Shown here in pieces: positions 19,316-28,665 of a stretch of 53,995 bases of DNA (its first letter is position 1; each line of letters starts with the position of its first letter). Location of the stretch: positions 1-53,995 of the forward strand of contig NZ_JACRAW010000014.1 in assembly GCF_016213215.1 (NCBI RefSeq). The letters are read 5' to 3'. Under the pieces are notes generated by a model. It did no database searches and was not told the origin of the DNA. It was given only the letters and a program-made list of their open reading frames with translations. This stretch comes from Bradyrhizobium sp. GTDB lineage: Bacteria; Pseudomonadota; Alphaproteobacteria; Rhizobiales; Xanthobacteraceae. The position numbers were made by a program, and so were the translations under genes.

Positions 19316-22300
19316 TCAATGCGCCTCGTCCCAGTTGTCGGCGGCGCGGGCGTCGACATGGAGTGGGACCGAGAGCAGTACCGCCGGGAACGGCGCATCC
19401 TGCATGACGTGCTGCACGACCGGCAGCGTCGCCGCGACTTCCCCGTCCGGCACCTCGAAGATCAATTCATCGTGCACCTGCAACAGCATCTGCGCCGACA
19501 ACTTCTTCTCGGCCAGCGCGTCCTCGATCCGCGTCATGGCGCGGCGGATGATGTCGGCCGCGGTGCCCTGAAGGCGAGCGTTGATAGCCGCGCGTTCGTT
19601 GAAGGCGCGGACCGAGGCATTGGAAGCCTTGATTTCCGGGTAGTGGCATTTGCGGCCGAACAGCGTGGTGACGTAGCCGTTCTTGCGGCAGAACTCCTTG
19701 GTCTCGTCCATGTAGGCGCGGATGCCCGGGAAGCGCTCGAAATACTTCTTGATGTAGGCGGAAGCTTCCTCGCGCGCGATGCCGAGCTGGTTGGCGAGGC
19801 CGAAAGCCGAGATGCCGTAGATGATGCCGAAATTGATCGCTTTCGCCCGGCGGCGGATCTCGCTCGGCATGCCCTGGATCGGCACGCCGAACATTTCGGA
19901 CGCCGTCATGGCGTGAATGTCGAGCCCGTCGCGGAACGCCTGCTTGAGGACCGGAATGTCGGCGATCTCGGCGAGCAGGCGCAATTCGATCTGCGAATAG
20001 TCCGCCGAGACCAGCTTGTGGCCGGGGGAAGCGATGAAGGCGCGGCGAATCTTGCGGCCGTCCTCGGTGCGGATCGGGATGTTCTGCAGGTTGGGCTCGT
20101 TCGACGACAGCCGCCCCGTCGTGGTCGCCGCGAGTGCGTAGGTGGTGTGCACGCGATGGGTCTGCGGGTTGACGTAGTTCGGCAGTGCATCGGTGTAGGT
20201 CGATTTCAGCTTTGAGACCTGGCGCCATTCCAGGATCTTCTTCGGAAACTCGTAGCCCTGCTCGGCGAGGTCGTCGAGGATCTGCGCCGAGGTCGACCAC
20301 GCGCCGGTCTTGGTCCTGGTACCGCCGGGAATTCCCATCTTGCCGAAGATGATGTCGCCGATCTGCTTGGGGCTGCCGACATTGATCGGCTCGCCCGCGA
20401 GCTCCTGCAATTCGGCTTCGACGCGGGCCGCAGTCTGGGCGAATTCGCCCGACAGGCGCGACAGCACCTGGCGGTCGATCGAGATGCCACGCCGCTCCAT
20501 TCGTGCCAGCACGGCAACCAGCGGCCGTTCCAGCGTCTCGTACACCGCCACCATGTGCTCCGCCGCAAGGCGCGGCTTCAGCACGCGCCACAGGCGCAAA
20601 ATCACGTCGGCGTCCTCGGCCGAGTAGGCGGTCGCCTTGTCGACCGCGACCTGGTCGAAGGACAGCCTGTTCTTGCCGCTCCCGGTCAGTTCGCCATGGC
20701 TGATGGTGGCGTGTCCCAGCCAGCGCTCGGCCAGCGCATCCAGTCCGTGCGCGTTACGCCCGGCATCGAGCGCATAGGACATCAGTTGCGCGTCGTCGTA
20801 GTTGCGCAGGCTGATGCCGTGCTGCGCCAGCAGCACCGCGTCGAATTTGACGTTGAAGCCGATCTTGAGGATGCCCGGCGACTCCAGCACCGGCCGCAGC
20901 GCCTCGAGCGTATCGGCAAGCTTGATTTGGTCGGGCGCGAGACCCGGATCGAACAGATCGGCGCCGCCGCCTTGCTTATGGGCCAGCGGGACGTAACAGG
21001 CGTCGTTCGGCGCCAGCGCCAGCGCAATGCCGCAGATATCGGCCTGCATCGGGTCGATCGAACCGGATTTGGCTTCGATGGCGACATGGCCGACCTCGTG
21101 GATGCGCGCGATGAAGGCCTTGAGCTGGTCGAGGTGCCTGATCGTCTGGTACTTGCTCCGGTCGACCGGCGTCTTGCGCGCGGCTTCCTCGCGGGCAGCG
21201 GCCAGCGAGATCGGCGAGCCCTTGGGGCTCGCGCCCTTGTCTTCCTTGGCTTTGTTGTTCGGTGCACCGGCGAGCGCCGTTTGGCCCGCTGCGCTCCCTC
21301 CCCCCTTGTGGGGGAGGGTGGGGAAGAGGGGTAAGCCCGAGGCACCGTTCGTGTGGGACCCCCCTTCCTGACCCTCCCCCACAGGGGAGGAAGGAATGGA
21401 AGCGGCTTGCGTGGTTGCGGACGAGTTGCCCCCGCTCTTCAACAGTTCGTCCGGCTCGATGTCGGCCGGGTCGATCTGCGAGTATTCGGCGACGCGCCGT
21501 GTGAGCGAGGAAAACTCCATCGCCTTGAGGAAGGCGATGAGTTTGCGCGCGTCGGGCTCGTGGACCGCGAGATCGTCCAGCGGCACTTCGAGCTCGACCT
21601 TGTCGTCCAGCAGCACGAGTTGCCGAGAGATCCGCGCCTTCTCGGCGTTCCCGATCAGCGCCTCGCGGCGCTTCGGCTGCTTGATCTCGCCGGCGCGGTG
21701 GAGCAACTGCTCGAGGTCGCCGTATTCGATGATCAGCTGCGCCGCGGTCTTGACGCCGATGCCGGGCACGCCCGGCACGTTGTCGGTGGAATCGCCGGCC
21801 AGCGCCTGGACCTCGACCACCTTCTCCGGCGGCACGCCGAACTTCTCGATCACCTCGGCAATGCCGATGCGGCGGTCCTTCATGGTGTCGTACATCGTGA
21901 CGCAGTCGGTCACGAGCTGCATGAGGTCCTTGTCGGAGGAGACGATGGTTGCGGTTGCGCCGCGCTCGCAGGCCTGCCGCACGTAGGTTGCGATCAGGTC
22001 GTCGGCCTCGAAGCCGGATTGTTCGAGGCAGGGCAGGTCGAAGGCGCGCACCGCGGCGCGGATCAGCGGAAATTGCGGGATCAGATCGTCCGGCGCGGGC
22101 GGCCGGTGCGACTTGTACTCGGGATAGATCCTGTTGCGGAACGTGACCTCGGACTTGTCGAAGACGATGGCAAGATGCGTCGGCCGGTTGTCCGCAGGCA
22201 TCTCGCGCAGCAGCTTCCACAGCATGTTGCAGAAGCCGAGCACGGCATTGACCTGCAACCCGTCGGACTTGCGGTTGAGTGGCGGCAGCGCGTGATAGGC

Positions 22301-22405
22301 GCGGAAGATGTAGGAGGAGCCGTCGACCAGAAAGACATGGTCGCCCGTTCCGGGCGCCTTGTCGGCAACGGGCTTTGCGGCGGTCTTCGGGGAGGATTTG
22401 GGCAT
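19316..22405 (-). CDS. polA: DNA polymerase I
   Basis: A 1029-residue polymerase (E. coli Pol I has 928) used in repair and Okazaki fragment processing. Order: 5'-3' exonuclease domain (about 20-310), a Pro/Gly/Ser-rich linker (about 325-395), 3'-5' exonuclease-like domain (about 410-610) and polymerase domain (about 640-1029). The polymerase domain shows DYSQIELR and QVHDELIFE with the catalytic acids. The linker contains an in-frame palindromic repeat. In the exonuclease domain the first metal motif reads AIEAKS instead of a DTE pattern (Glu444, Lys446), while NVKFD and YSAEDAD of motifs II and III are intact. Proofreading is therefore doubtful. Confidence 0.96.
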   Translation of the reverse strand: MPKSSPKTAAKPVADKAPGTGDHVFLVDGSSYIFRAYHALPPLNRKSDGLQVNAVLGFCNMLWKLLREMPADNRPTHLAIVFDKSEVTFRNRIYPEYKSHRPPAPDDLIPQFPLIRAAVRAFDLPCLEQSGFEADDLIATYVRQACERGATATIVSSDKDLMQLVTDCVTMYDTMKDRRIGIAEVIEKFGVPPEKVVEVQALAGDSTDNVPGVPGIGVKTAAQLIIEYGDLEQLLHRAGEIKQPKRREALIGNAEKARISRQLVLLDDKVELEVPLDDLAVHEPDARKLIAFLKAMEFSSLTRRVAEYSQIDPADIEPDELLKSGGNSSATTQAASIPSSPVGEGQEGGSHTNGASGLPLFPTLPHKGGGSAAGQTALAGAPNNKAKEDKGASPKGSPISLAAAREEAARKTPVDRSKYQTIRHLDQLKAFIARIHEVGHVAIEAKSGSIDPMQADICGIALALAPNDACYVPLAHKQGGGADLFDPGLAPDQIKLADTLEALRPVLESPGILKIGFNVKFDAVLLAQHGISLRNYDDAQLMSYALDAGRNAHGLDALAERWLGHATISHGELTGSGKNRLSFDQVAVDKATAYSAEDADVILRLWRVLKPRLAAEHMVAVYETLERPLVAVLARMERRGISIDRQVLSRLSGEFAQTAARVEAELQELAGEPINVGSPKQIGDIIFGKMGIPGGTRTKTGAWSTSAQILDDLAEQGYEFPKKILEWRQVSKLKSTYTDALPNYVNPQTHRVHTTYALAATTTGRLSSNEPNLQNIPIRTEDGRKIRRAFIASPGHKLVSADYSQIELRLLAEIADIPVLKQAFRDGLDIHAMTASEMFGVPIQGMPSEIRRRAKAINFGIIYGISAFGLANQLGIAREEASAYIKKYFERFPGIRAYMDETKEFCRKNGYVTTLFGRKCHYPEIKASNASVRAFNERAAINARLQGTAADIIRRAMTRIEDALAEKKLSAQMLLQVHDELIFEVPDGEVAATLPVVQHVMQDAPFPAVLLSVPLHVDARAADNWDEAH
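21297..21390. repeat. Palindromic repeat in frame inside polA
   Basis: Two inverted arms, 21297-21319 (CCTCCCCCCTTGTGGG...GAGGGT) and 21371-21390 (ACCCTCCCCC-ACAGGGGAGG), match each other apart from a 3-base length difference. Each arm is itself a small palindrome. This is the look of dispersed intergenic repeats, but here it is translated as about residues 339-370 of DNA polymerase I and keeps the frame open. It falls in the interdomain linker, where extra residues are tolerated. Confidence 0.8.
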
Positions 22406-22490
22406 GGCCGCAATGTAGGGATTTTTGCGGCGGTTGACAGCCTCTATGGGCCGATTCTTAGCGACTCGAAACAGGTATCCCCGCTGTCAT

Positions 22491-22508
22491 CATCCGCGAA
22501 AGCGGATG
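22491..22508. repeat. Short hairpin repeat CATCCGCGAAAGCGGATG
   Basis: An 18-base perfect stem with a GAAA-type loop in the gap upstream of polA and downstream of the acyltransferase gene. The identical sequence occurs at 37367-37384, and a sister hairpin with a CCCCGCGAAAGCGGGG core is at 30187-30208. Probably a member of a small dispersed repeat family; it is not followed by a U-run. Confidence 0.65.
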
Positions 22509-22594
22509 ATCCAGCGTTCCAGAGCAGGTGAGATATGCCGATAGGCCGCGGAGTAATGGGTCGCCCCGTCAAGCCGGGGCGACGACAACCTGTG

Positions 22595-23665
22595 CTACTC
22601 CGCCGCCTGCAGCACCGGTTGAGCCTTCTTCGGCGCGATCCAGAACGCGTCCGGCCTCTCGAACAGGAAGTTCGCGCGCAGGCGCAGCGCGGCCTGCCAA
22701 ATCACGAGCGCGCCGGCGATCCCGAAGATCGTGACGATCAGCGAGATCGTGCCGATATCGGGAATGAGCCCGGAGCGCAACAGCAGCGTCCGTGTCACCG
22801 CCATCGGCAGGAAGAAGGCGAGGTAGATCACGATGGAATGCTCGCCGCACAAGCGCAGGAAATTGAGCCAGCGCGCTTGGGCCAGCAGCGTGCCGATCGT
22901 GACGATGGCGCAGGCGCCGGAAAGGCCGAGCAGCAGCGAAACGATCGGCCATTCGCTATTTCCCGTGGCGACGAGACCGCCGTTGATCAACGCCCAACAG
23001 AAGAGTCCCGCCAGCGCGAGCATCGGGCGTGCCCGCGCCCGCTCCGATAGTGCGAACACATGGCCTGCCAGGACATAGCCTGAATAGAAGTAGACGAAGC
23101 GGGCGCAGAATTCGTCGATGACGGTCCAGCCGGTCAGGATATGTGCCGTCTCCAGCGCGGCCGCCACGATCCAGACGGCAAGCGACGGCACGCGGCATGT
23201 CAGTTTTGTGACGACGAAGAAGATCGGCAACAGATAAATGAACCACAACGTGCCGAACGGTTCGATGAACGATTCGAGATACAACAGGCCGACTTCGCGC
23301 CAGCTCGTCTCGGCGGCGAAGGCCGGCGCCTTGAAGCCGAACTGGATCGTCACCCACAAGACATAGAAGTATGCGAAGTGCACGACCTTGCGGTCGAGAT
23401 AGGTGCGCCAGTCGCGATCGATCACCAGCGGCAGGAACAGGCCGGAAATCAGGAAAAAGTCCGGCATCCGGAACGGTTTTGCGAAGGCGACGAGGCCGTG
23501 CATGAAGCCGGTTTGGCCGGCGGCGGCCTCGACCCCGAGCACCGAATGCATCATGACCACCATGACGATGCAGATGCCCTTGGCATAGTCCACCCAGTCG
23601 ATGCGTGCGCGCGTCGACGACGGTGTGGTACGCCCGCTGGCCGCAGCTGTGCCGATTCGTGTCAT
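22595..23665 (-). CDS. Membrane acyltransferase (acyltransferase 3 / OpgC-like family)
   Basis: A 356-residue inner-membrane protein with about ten hydrophobic helices. The family marks are in the first helix, DYAKGICIVMVVMMHS with the conserved His, and in RMPDFFLISGLF with the conserved Arg after it. Members transfer acyl groups (for example acetyl or succinyl) to exopolysaccharides, glucans or lipopolysaccharide. The substrate here is unknown. The UDP-glucose dehydrogenase gene starts divergently 178 bases away, which would fit a role in surface polysaccharide, but this is inference. Confidence 0.87.
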   Translation of the reverse strand: MTRIGTAAASGRTTPSSTRARIDWVDYAKGICIVMVVMMHSVLGVEAAAGQTGFMHGLVAFAKPFRMPDFFLISGLFLPLVIDRDWRTYLDRKVVHFAYFYVLWVTIQFGFKAPAFAAETSWREVGLLYLESFIEPFGTLWFIYLLPIFFVVTKLTCRVPSLAVWIVAAALETAHILTGWTVIDEFCARFVYFYSGYVLAGHVFALSERARARPMLALAGLFCWALINGGLVATGNSEWPIVSLLLGLSGACAIVTIGTLLAQARWLNFLRLCGEHSIVIYLAFFLPMAVTRTLLLRSGLIPDIGTISLIVTIFGIAGALVIWQAALRLRANFLFERPDAFWIAPKKAQPVLQAAE

Positions 23666-23843
23666 GGTGTCCTTTTTCGAGGCGCCCGCCGCTCCAGGGC
23701 GGGGCAGTATGGCGCCCGGCGGTTTCGGTCTCCTTTACTCCTACAATTGCCGTGCCGGTTTTCCCTTTTCCTTCGGACATGAAAATGCTCTAAGACCGCC
23801 CAAATCATCATCTTGCGTTAACCAAACCAGGCAGGTCTTTCTC

Positions 23844-25160
23844 ATGCGAATTGCCATGATCGGCACGGGTTATGTGGGGCTGGTTTCCGGCGCCTGCTTT
23901 GCTGATTTCGGTCACGAGGTCACCTGCGTCGACAAGGACGAGAGCAAGATCGCAGCCTTGAAGCGGGGCGAGATTCCGATCTTTGAGCCGGGGCTGGACG
24001 CGCTGGTCGCCGCCAACGTGAAGGCCAGGCGTCTCGACTTTACCACCGACCTTTCCAGGCCGGTGGCGGAGGCGGAAGCCGTATTCATCGCGGTGGGCAC
24101 CCCGTCACGCCGCGGCGATGGCCACGCCGACCTTTCCTACGTCTATGCCGCCGCGCGCGAGATCGCGAAGTCGCTGTCGGGCTTCACGATCGTGGTGACA
24201 AAGTCGACGGTCCCGGTCGGCACGGGCGATGAAGTCGAGCGCATCATTCGCGAGACCAATCCAAACGCCGATGTGGTGGTGGCGTCGAACCCCGAATTCC
24301 TGCGCGAAGGCGCCGCGATCCGCGACTTCAAGTTCCCCGACCGTATCGTCATCGGCACTGCCGACGAGCGCGGGCACAAGGTGATGAGCGATATCTACCG
24401 GCCGCTGTCGCTCAACCAGGCGCCGCTGATGTTCACGGCGCGGCGCACCGCGGAGATGATCAAATACGCGGCGAACGCGTTCCTGGCGACCAAGATCACC
24501 TTCATCAACGAGATCGCCGACCTGTCGGAAAAGGTCGGCGCCAATGTGCAGGAGGTGGCGCGCGGCATCGGCCTCGACAACCGCATCGGCACCAAGTTCC
24601 TCCATGCCGGTCCGGGCTTCGGCGGCTCCTGCTTCCCGAAGGATACGCGTGCATTGATCAAGATCGCGCAGGACAACGATGTGCAGCTGCGCATCGTCGA
24701 GGCCGTGCTGGCGGTCAACGACAACCGCAAGCGCGCTATGGCGCGCAAGGTCTCCCATGCGCTCGGCGGCGCGCTTCGCGGCAAGACGGTGGCCGTGCTC
24801 GGCCTCACCTTCAAGCCCGATACCGACGACATGCGCGAGGCGCCGTCGATCCCGCTGGTGACGGGCCTCCTGGACATGGGCGCGAAGGTGCGGGCCTATG
24901 ATCCGGCCGGCATGGAGCAGGCGCGCCACGAACTGCCCACCATCGAGTATTGTGATGATCCCTATACCTGCGCCCGCGGCGCGGACGCCCTGGTCATCGT
25001 CACCGAATGGGTGCAGTTCCGGGCGCTCGATCTGGACCGGCTCAAGCAAGTGATGGCGCAGCCCGTGATGGTCGACCTGCGCAACGTCTATCGTCCGGAG
25101 GATCTGGCGGCCGCCGGTTTTGTCTATGAAAGCGTCGGGCGGACGTCGTCGCAGGAATGA
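23844..25160 (+). CDS. ugd: UDP-glucose 6-dehydrogenase
   Basis: A 438-residue cytosolic enzyme oxidising UDP-glucose to UDP-glucuronate with two NAD+, a precursor for surface polysaccharides. The N-terminal Rossmann motif is GTGYVGLVSGA, and the catalytic cysteine is Cys263 in FGGSCFPKD. The C-terminal NAD domain has VLGLTFKPDTDD. The start is ATG 23844, giving MRIAMIGTGYVG; the open frame extends upstream, but those residues are not family-like. Length is normal. The acyltransferase gene is divergent, and a repeat follows the stop. Confidence 0.96.
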   Translation: MRIAMIGTGYVGLVSGACFADFGHEVTCVDKDESKIAALKRGEIPIFEPGLDALVAANVKARRLDFTTDLSRPVAEAEAVFIAVGTPSRRGDGHADLSYVYAAAREIAKSLSGFTIVVTKSTVPVGTGDEVERIIRETNPNADVVVASNPEFLREGAAIRDFKFPDRIVIGTADERGHKVMSDIYRPLSLNQAPLMFTARRTAEMIKYAANAFLATKITFINEIADLSEKVGANVQEVARGIGLDNRIGTKFLHAGPGFGGSCFPKDTRALIKIAQDNDVQLRIVEAVLAVNDNRKRAMARKVSHALGGALRGKTVAVLGLTFKPDTDDMREAPSIPLVTGLLDMGAKVRAYDPAGMEQARHELPTIEYCDDPYTCARGADALVIVTEWVQFRALDLDRLKQVMAQPVMVDLRNVYRPEDLAAAGFVYESVGRTSSQE

Positions 25161-25185
25161 CGGCTCTATCTCCAGCTGTCGATTT

Positions 25186-25303
25186 CGTCATGGCCGGGCT
25201 TGTCCCGGCCATCCACGTCTTGTTTTCTCCTTGCTAAGAGAACGTGGACGCCCGGCAAGCTTGGCGCGAAGACGCGCTTCGGGCTGTTGTCCGGGCATGA
25301 CGG
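25186..25303. repeat. Intergenic repeat of the GTCATGGCCGGGCTTGTCC type
   Basis: It begins CGTCATGGCCGGGCTTGTCC and ends GTCCGGGCATGACGG, with an inner inverted pair CCACGT/ACGTGG. It is the largest copy of the family also at 17745-17833 and, more diverged, at 11979-12064. It occupies the whole gap between ugd and hrpB. Confidence 0.78.
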
Positions 25304-25315
25304 ATTGGTGAGATC

Positions 25316-27805
25316 TTGCCCCGCAGCTTCGACACGCCACTTCCGATCGACGCGGTGCTCGACGAGCTTGCGGGCACGCTGGCCCGCCACAACGCCGCGG
25401 TGCTGGTCGCGCCTCCCGGCGCCGGCAAGACCACCCGCGTGCCGCTCGCCCTGCTCGATGAGCCCTGGGTCAGCGGCAGGAAGATCGTCGTGCTGGAGCC
25501 CCGCCGCATCGCTGCCCGCGCCAGCGCCGAGCGGATGGCGCGCACGCTTTCCGAGCGCGCCGGCGAAACCGTCGGCTATCGGGTCCGCTTCGGCTCGAAG
25601 GTCTCGCGCGCAACGCGCATCGAAGTGGTGACCGAAGGAATCTTCACACGCCAGATCCTGAATGACCCCGAGCTAACCGGTGTCGCCGCGGTGCTGTTCG
25701 ACGAGTTCCATGAACGTTCGCTCGATGCCGATCTCGGACTGGCGCTGGCGCGCGATGCGCAAATAGGCCTGCGCGAGGATCTGCGTATCCTGGTGATGTC
25801 GGCGACGCTCGACGGCGCGCGCGTCGCAAGACTGCTGGGCGAAGCACCGGTGGTCGAGAGCGAAGGCCGCGCCTTTCCGGTCGAGACCCGCTACCTCGGC
25901 CGCAAGGTGGACGTGCCGCTGGAGCGGCAGATGGCGGACGCGATCGCGGCGGCGCTGCGCGCCGAGCCAGGCTCCGTGCTGGCGTTCCTGCCGGGCGCGG
26001 CCGAAATCCGCCGCACGCAGAATTTTCTCGCCGAACGCATCCAGGACACCGGCATCGAAATCGTTCCGCTGTTCGGCGCACTGGAGGCATCCGTGCAGGA
26101 CCGCGCCATCGCGCCGGCTCCGAAGGGCATGCGCAAGGTCGTACTCGCAACCTCGATCGCGGAAACCTCGCTGACGATCGAGGGGGTGCGCATCGTCGTC
26201 GATTCCGGCCTTTCGCGCGTGCCGCGCTATGAGCCGGATATCGGGCTGACGCGGCTAGAGACCGTGCGCGCCTCGCGCGCCGCCGTCGATCAGCGCCGCG
26301 GCCGCGCCGGGCGCATCGAGCCCGGAGTTTGCTACCGGCTGTGGGACGAGCCGCAGACGGCCTCGCTCGCGCCCTATACCCAGCCCGAGATCCTGAGCGC
26401 CGACCTGTCCTCGCTCGTGCTCGATCTTGCGCAATGGGGCGTCAGCGATCCGTCCGCGCTCTCCTTCCTTGATCCGCCGCCGCTGCCGGCGCTGAAGGAA
26501 GCGAAAAGCCTGCTTACCGAGCTCGACGCGCTCAATGCCGATGGCCGGATCACCGCTGAGGGCAAGAGCCTGCGCGCCCTGGCGCTGCCGCCGCGCCTTG
26601 CGCGCATGATCGTGGATTCGCACCGCCTGGGTGCCGGCGAAGAGGCGGCCGAGATCGCTGCCGTGCTCACCGAGCGCGGGCTCGGCGGCGACAGTGTCGA
26701 TCTCGACCACCGGCTCGATCAGTTTCGCCGCGACCGGTCGCCACGCGCCATGAGCGCGCGCGAGCTTGCCCGCCGCTGGGCCTCGCAGGTCGCATCGTTC
26801 GCAAACGGCGGAGGCAACACGGCGGCGAGGAACGCCGACCTCTCCACCGGTGTCATACTCGCCCTTGCCTTTCCGGATCGCGTTGCACGCAACCGCGGCA
26901 ACGGCAGCTTCCTCCTCGCCAATGGTCGTGGCGCCAACCTCGAGCAGACGTCGGCCCTTGCGCGCGCGCCCTATATCGCCGTCGCCGAGTTGACCGGAAC
27001 GGCGGCGAACGGACGCATCCTCCTGGCCGCGCCGATCACGCAGGAGGAGATCGAACTTCGCTTCGCCGATCACATCGAAGCGGCCGACGAGGTTTCCTTC
27101 GATCGGACCGCGCTCGCGCTACGCGCACGACGCAAGCGCACGCTGCATGCAATCACGCTCTCCGAGGCGCCGCTCGCGCTCACCCCTTCGGCGGAAACGG
27201 CGCGCATTTTCGCCGACGGGCTGAGCACGGTCGGCCTCGACAAGCTGCCCTGGTCCAAGCACGCCAAACAATGGCGCGACCGCGTCATGTTCCTGCGCAA
27301 GGCCGAGGGCGAGAGCTGGCCCGACCTCTCCGACGCTGCCCTGATCGCGCGGCGCGAGGACTGGCTGGTGCCTGCGCTTTACGACAAGCTGGCGCTCAAG
27401 GATCTTTCCGCCGGCGAGTTGTCGGAGGCGCTGCTGGCGCTAGTGCCATGGGAATTGCGGGCCCGGCTCGATCGCGAGGCGCCGACGCATTTCGAGGCGC
27501 CGACCGGCACCATGCTGGCGATCGACTACGAGGCTGAGCAGGGTCCGACCATCGCCGTGCGGCTGCAGGAATTGTTCGGGCTCGACACGCATCCCTCCAT
27601 CGCGAAGGGAAAAGTGCCGCTGGTGCTGGAATTGCTGTCGCCGGCGCAGCGGCCGGTGCAGGTGACGCGCGACCTGCCGGGTTTCTGGCGGGGCAGCTAT
27701 GCCGCGGTCCGCACCGAGCTGCGCGGGCGTTATCCGCGCCACCCCTGGCCGGACGACCCGGCCAATGCTCTGCCGAGCCGGCGCGCCAAGCCGCGCGGCA
27801 CGTGA
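25316..27805 (+). CDS. hrpB: ATP-dependent helicase HrpB
   Basis: An 829-residue DEAH-box helicase of the HrpB family (nucleic-acid helicase, cellular role poorly defined). It has the Walker A motif PPGAGKTT near residues 39-46, a DEFHERS motif II near 130, and SATLDG motif III. Motif VI is QRRGRAGR (around 323-330), and the long HrpB-specific C-terminal domain ends in RYPRHPWPDDP. The start read is TTG 25316, immediately after the repeat; no ATG lies at the expected N-terminus, so this weak start is likely real. The length is normal. Confidence 0.94.
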   Translation: MPRSFDTPLPIDAVLDELAGTLARHNAAVLVAPPGAGKTTRVPLALLDEPWVSGRKIVVLEPRRIAARASAERMARTLSERAGETVGYRVRFGSKVSRATRIEVVTEGIFTRQILNDPELTGVAAVLFDEFHERSLDADLGLALARDAQIGLREDLRILVMSATLDGARVARLLGEAPVVESEGRAFPVETRYLGRKVDVPLERQMADAIAAALRAEPGSVLAFLPGAAEIRRTQNFLAERIQDTGIEIVPLFGALEASVQDRAIAPAPKGMRKVVLATSIAETSLTIEGVRIVVDSGLSRVPRYEPDIGLTRLETVRASRAAVDQRRGRAGRIEPGVCYRLWDEPQTASLAPYTQPEILSADLSSLVLDLAQWGVSDPSALSFLDPPPLPALKEAKSLLTELDALNADGRITAEGKSLRALALPPRLARMIVDSHRLGAGEEAAEIAAVLTERGLGGDSVDLDHRLDQFRRDRSPRAMSARELARRWASQVASFANGGGNTAARNADLSTGVILALAFPDRVARNRGNGSFLLANGRGANLEQTSALARAPYIAVAELTGTAANGRILLAAPITQEEIELRFADHIEAADEVSFDRTALALRARRKRTLHAITLSEAPLALTPSAETARIFADGLSTVGLDKLPWSKHAKQWRDRVMFLRKAEGESWPDLSDAALIARREDWLVPALYDKLALKDLSAGELSEALLALVPWELRARLDREAPTHFEAPTGTMLAIDYEAEQGPTIAVRLQELFGLDTHPSIAKGKVPLVLELLSPAQRPVQVTRDLPGFWRGSYAAVRTELRGRYPRHPWPDDPANALPSRRAKPRGT

Positions 27806-27931
27806 TTGAGAGTGGCGAATTAACCCTTCGCTCATCCTTTTCGCCAAAATGGCAGCCTTCGGCCGGCGGTGTCGGTCGCCGAACGATGGCGGGCGTGGTG
27901 AAATTGCGTTTTCGGTTCCGGGTGTGGCGTC

Positions 27932-28450
27932 ATGCGTAACATTATGATCTTCGCGGCCATCATGATCGTCCTCGGCACCTTCATGGCGCAGATGGCGGAC
28001 AAGATGACCCCGACATCCGCGTCGGCCACGACCACTTCGCGCGCCATGAACGTCGCCGCGACCACGGGCCAGGCGGGCGTCCGCAGCATCAGCATTCCCC
28101 GCGACGCGCGAGGTCATTTCCAGGCCGAAGGTCGCATTGAGGGCCAGCGCATCGATTTCATGGTCGACACCGGCGCCTCCGTGGTAGCGCTGAACGAGAG
28201 CTCCGCTGCCCGTTTCGGGCTGCGCCCCGCGCGCGGCGAATACAAGGCCGCCGTCTCCACCGCCAACGGCACGGTCAAGGCGGCGCGCACGCGCATTGCC
28301 ATGCTCGATGTCGGCGGGCTCGTCGTGCGTGACGTCGACGCCCTTGTGCTTCCGGACGAGGCGCTGTCGGAAAACCTGCTCGGCCTGTCCTTCCTGTCGA
28401 AGCTGAAGCGCTTCGAATATGCCAACGGGAAGATGGTCCTGGAGCAGTAG
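27932..28450 (+). CDS. Retropepsin-like aspartic protease (TIGR02281 type)
   Basis: A 172-residue protein with an N-terminal hydrophobic helix (residues 3-20), probably a membrane anchor or signal. After a Ser/Thr-rich linker it has a retropepsin-fold domain with the catalytic triplet in FMVDTGASVVAL. A late LLGLSFL motif completes the fold. One active-site half per chain means it should work as a dimer, as in the clan AA proteases. The natural substrate is unknown; envelope location is inferred from the helix. Confidence 0.85.
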   Translation: MRNIMIFAAIMIVLGTFMAQMADKMTPTSASATTTSRAMNVAATTGQAGVRSISIPRDARGHFQAEGRIEGQRIDFMVDTGASVVALNESSAARFGLRPARGEYKAAVSTANGTVKAARTRIAMLDVGGLVVRDVDALVLPDEALSENLLGLSFLSKLKRFEYANGKMVLEQ

Positions 28451-28665
28451 GTCAGCTCCACGTCACGCGCCGGATTGGCCGGGCATGGATGCGCGCCGGT
28501 TTTCGCCATTTCGCCGGTTTCTGGAAAACTCGATCATCGGCCTCGCAGACGATGACCAAGAGCATCAATCCGCCCCATTGATCCTCACAAAAGCGCCTTC
28601 CGCTGCGGCTAGGTATTCGCTATGGCTGCGGCCATAGTCCTTTTTCCGATTCAGAGGCCATTTGC

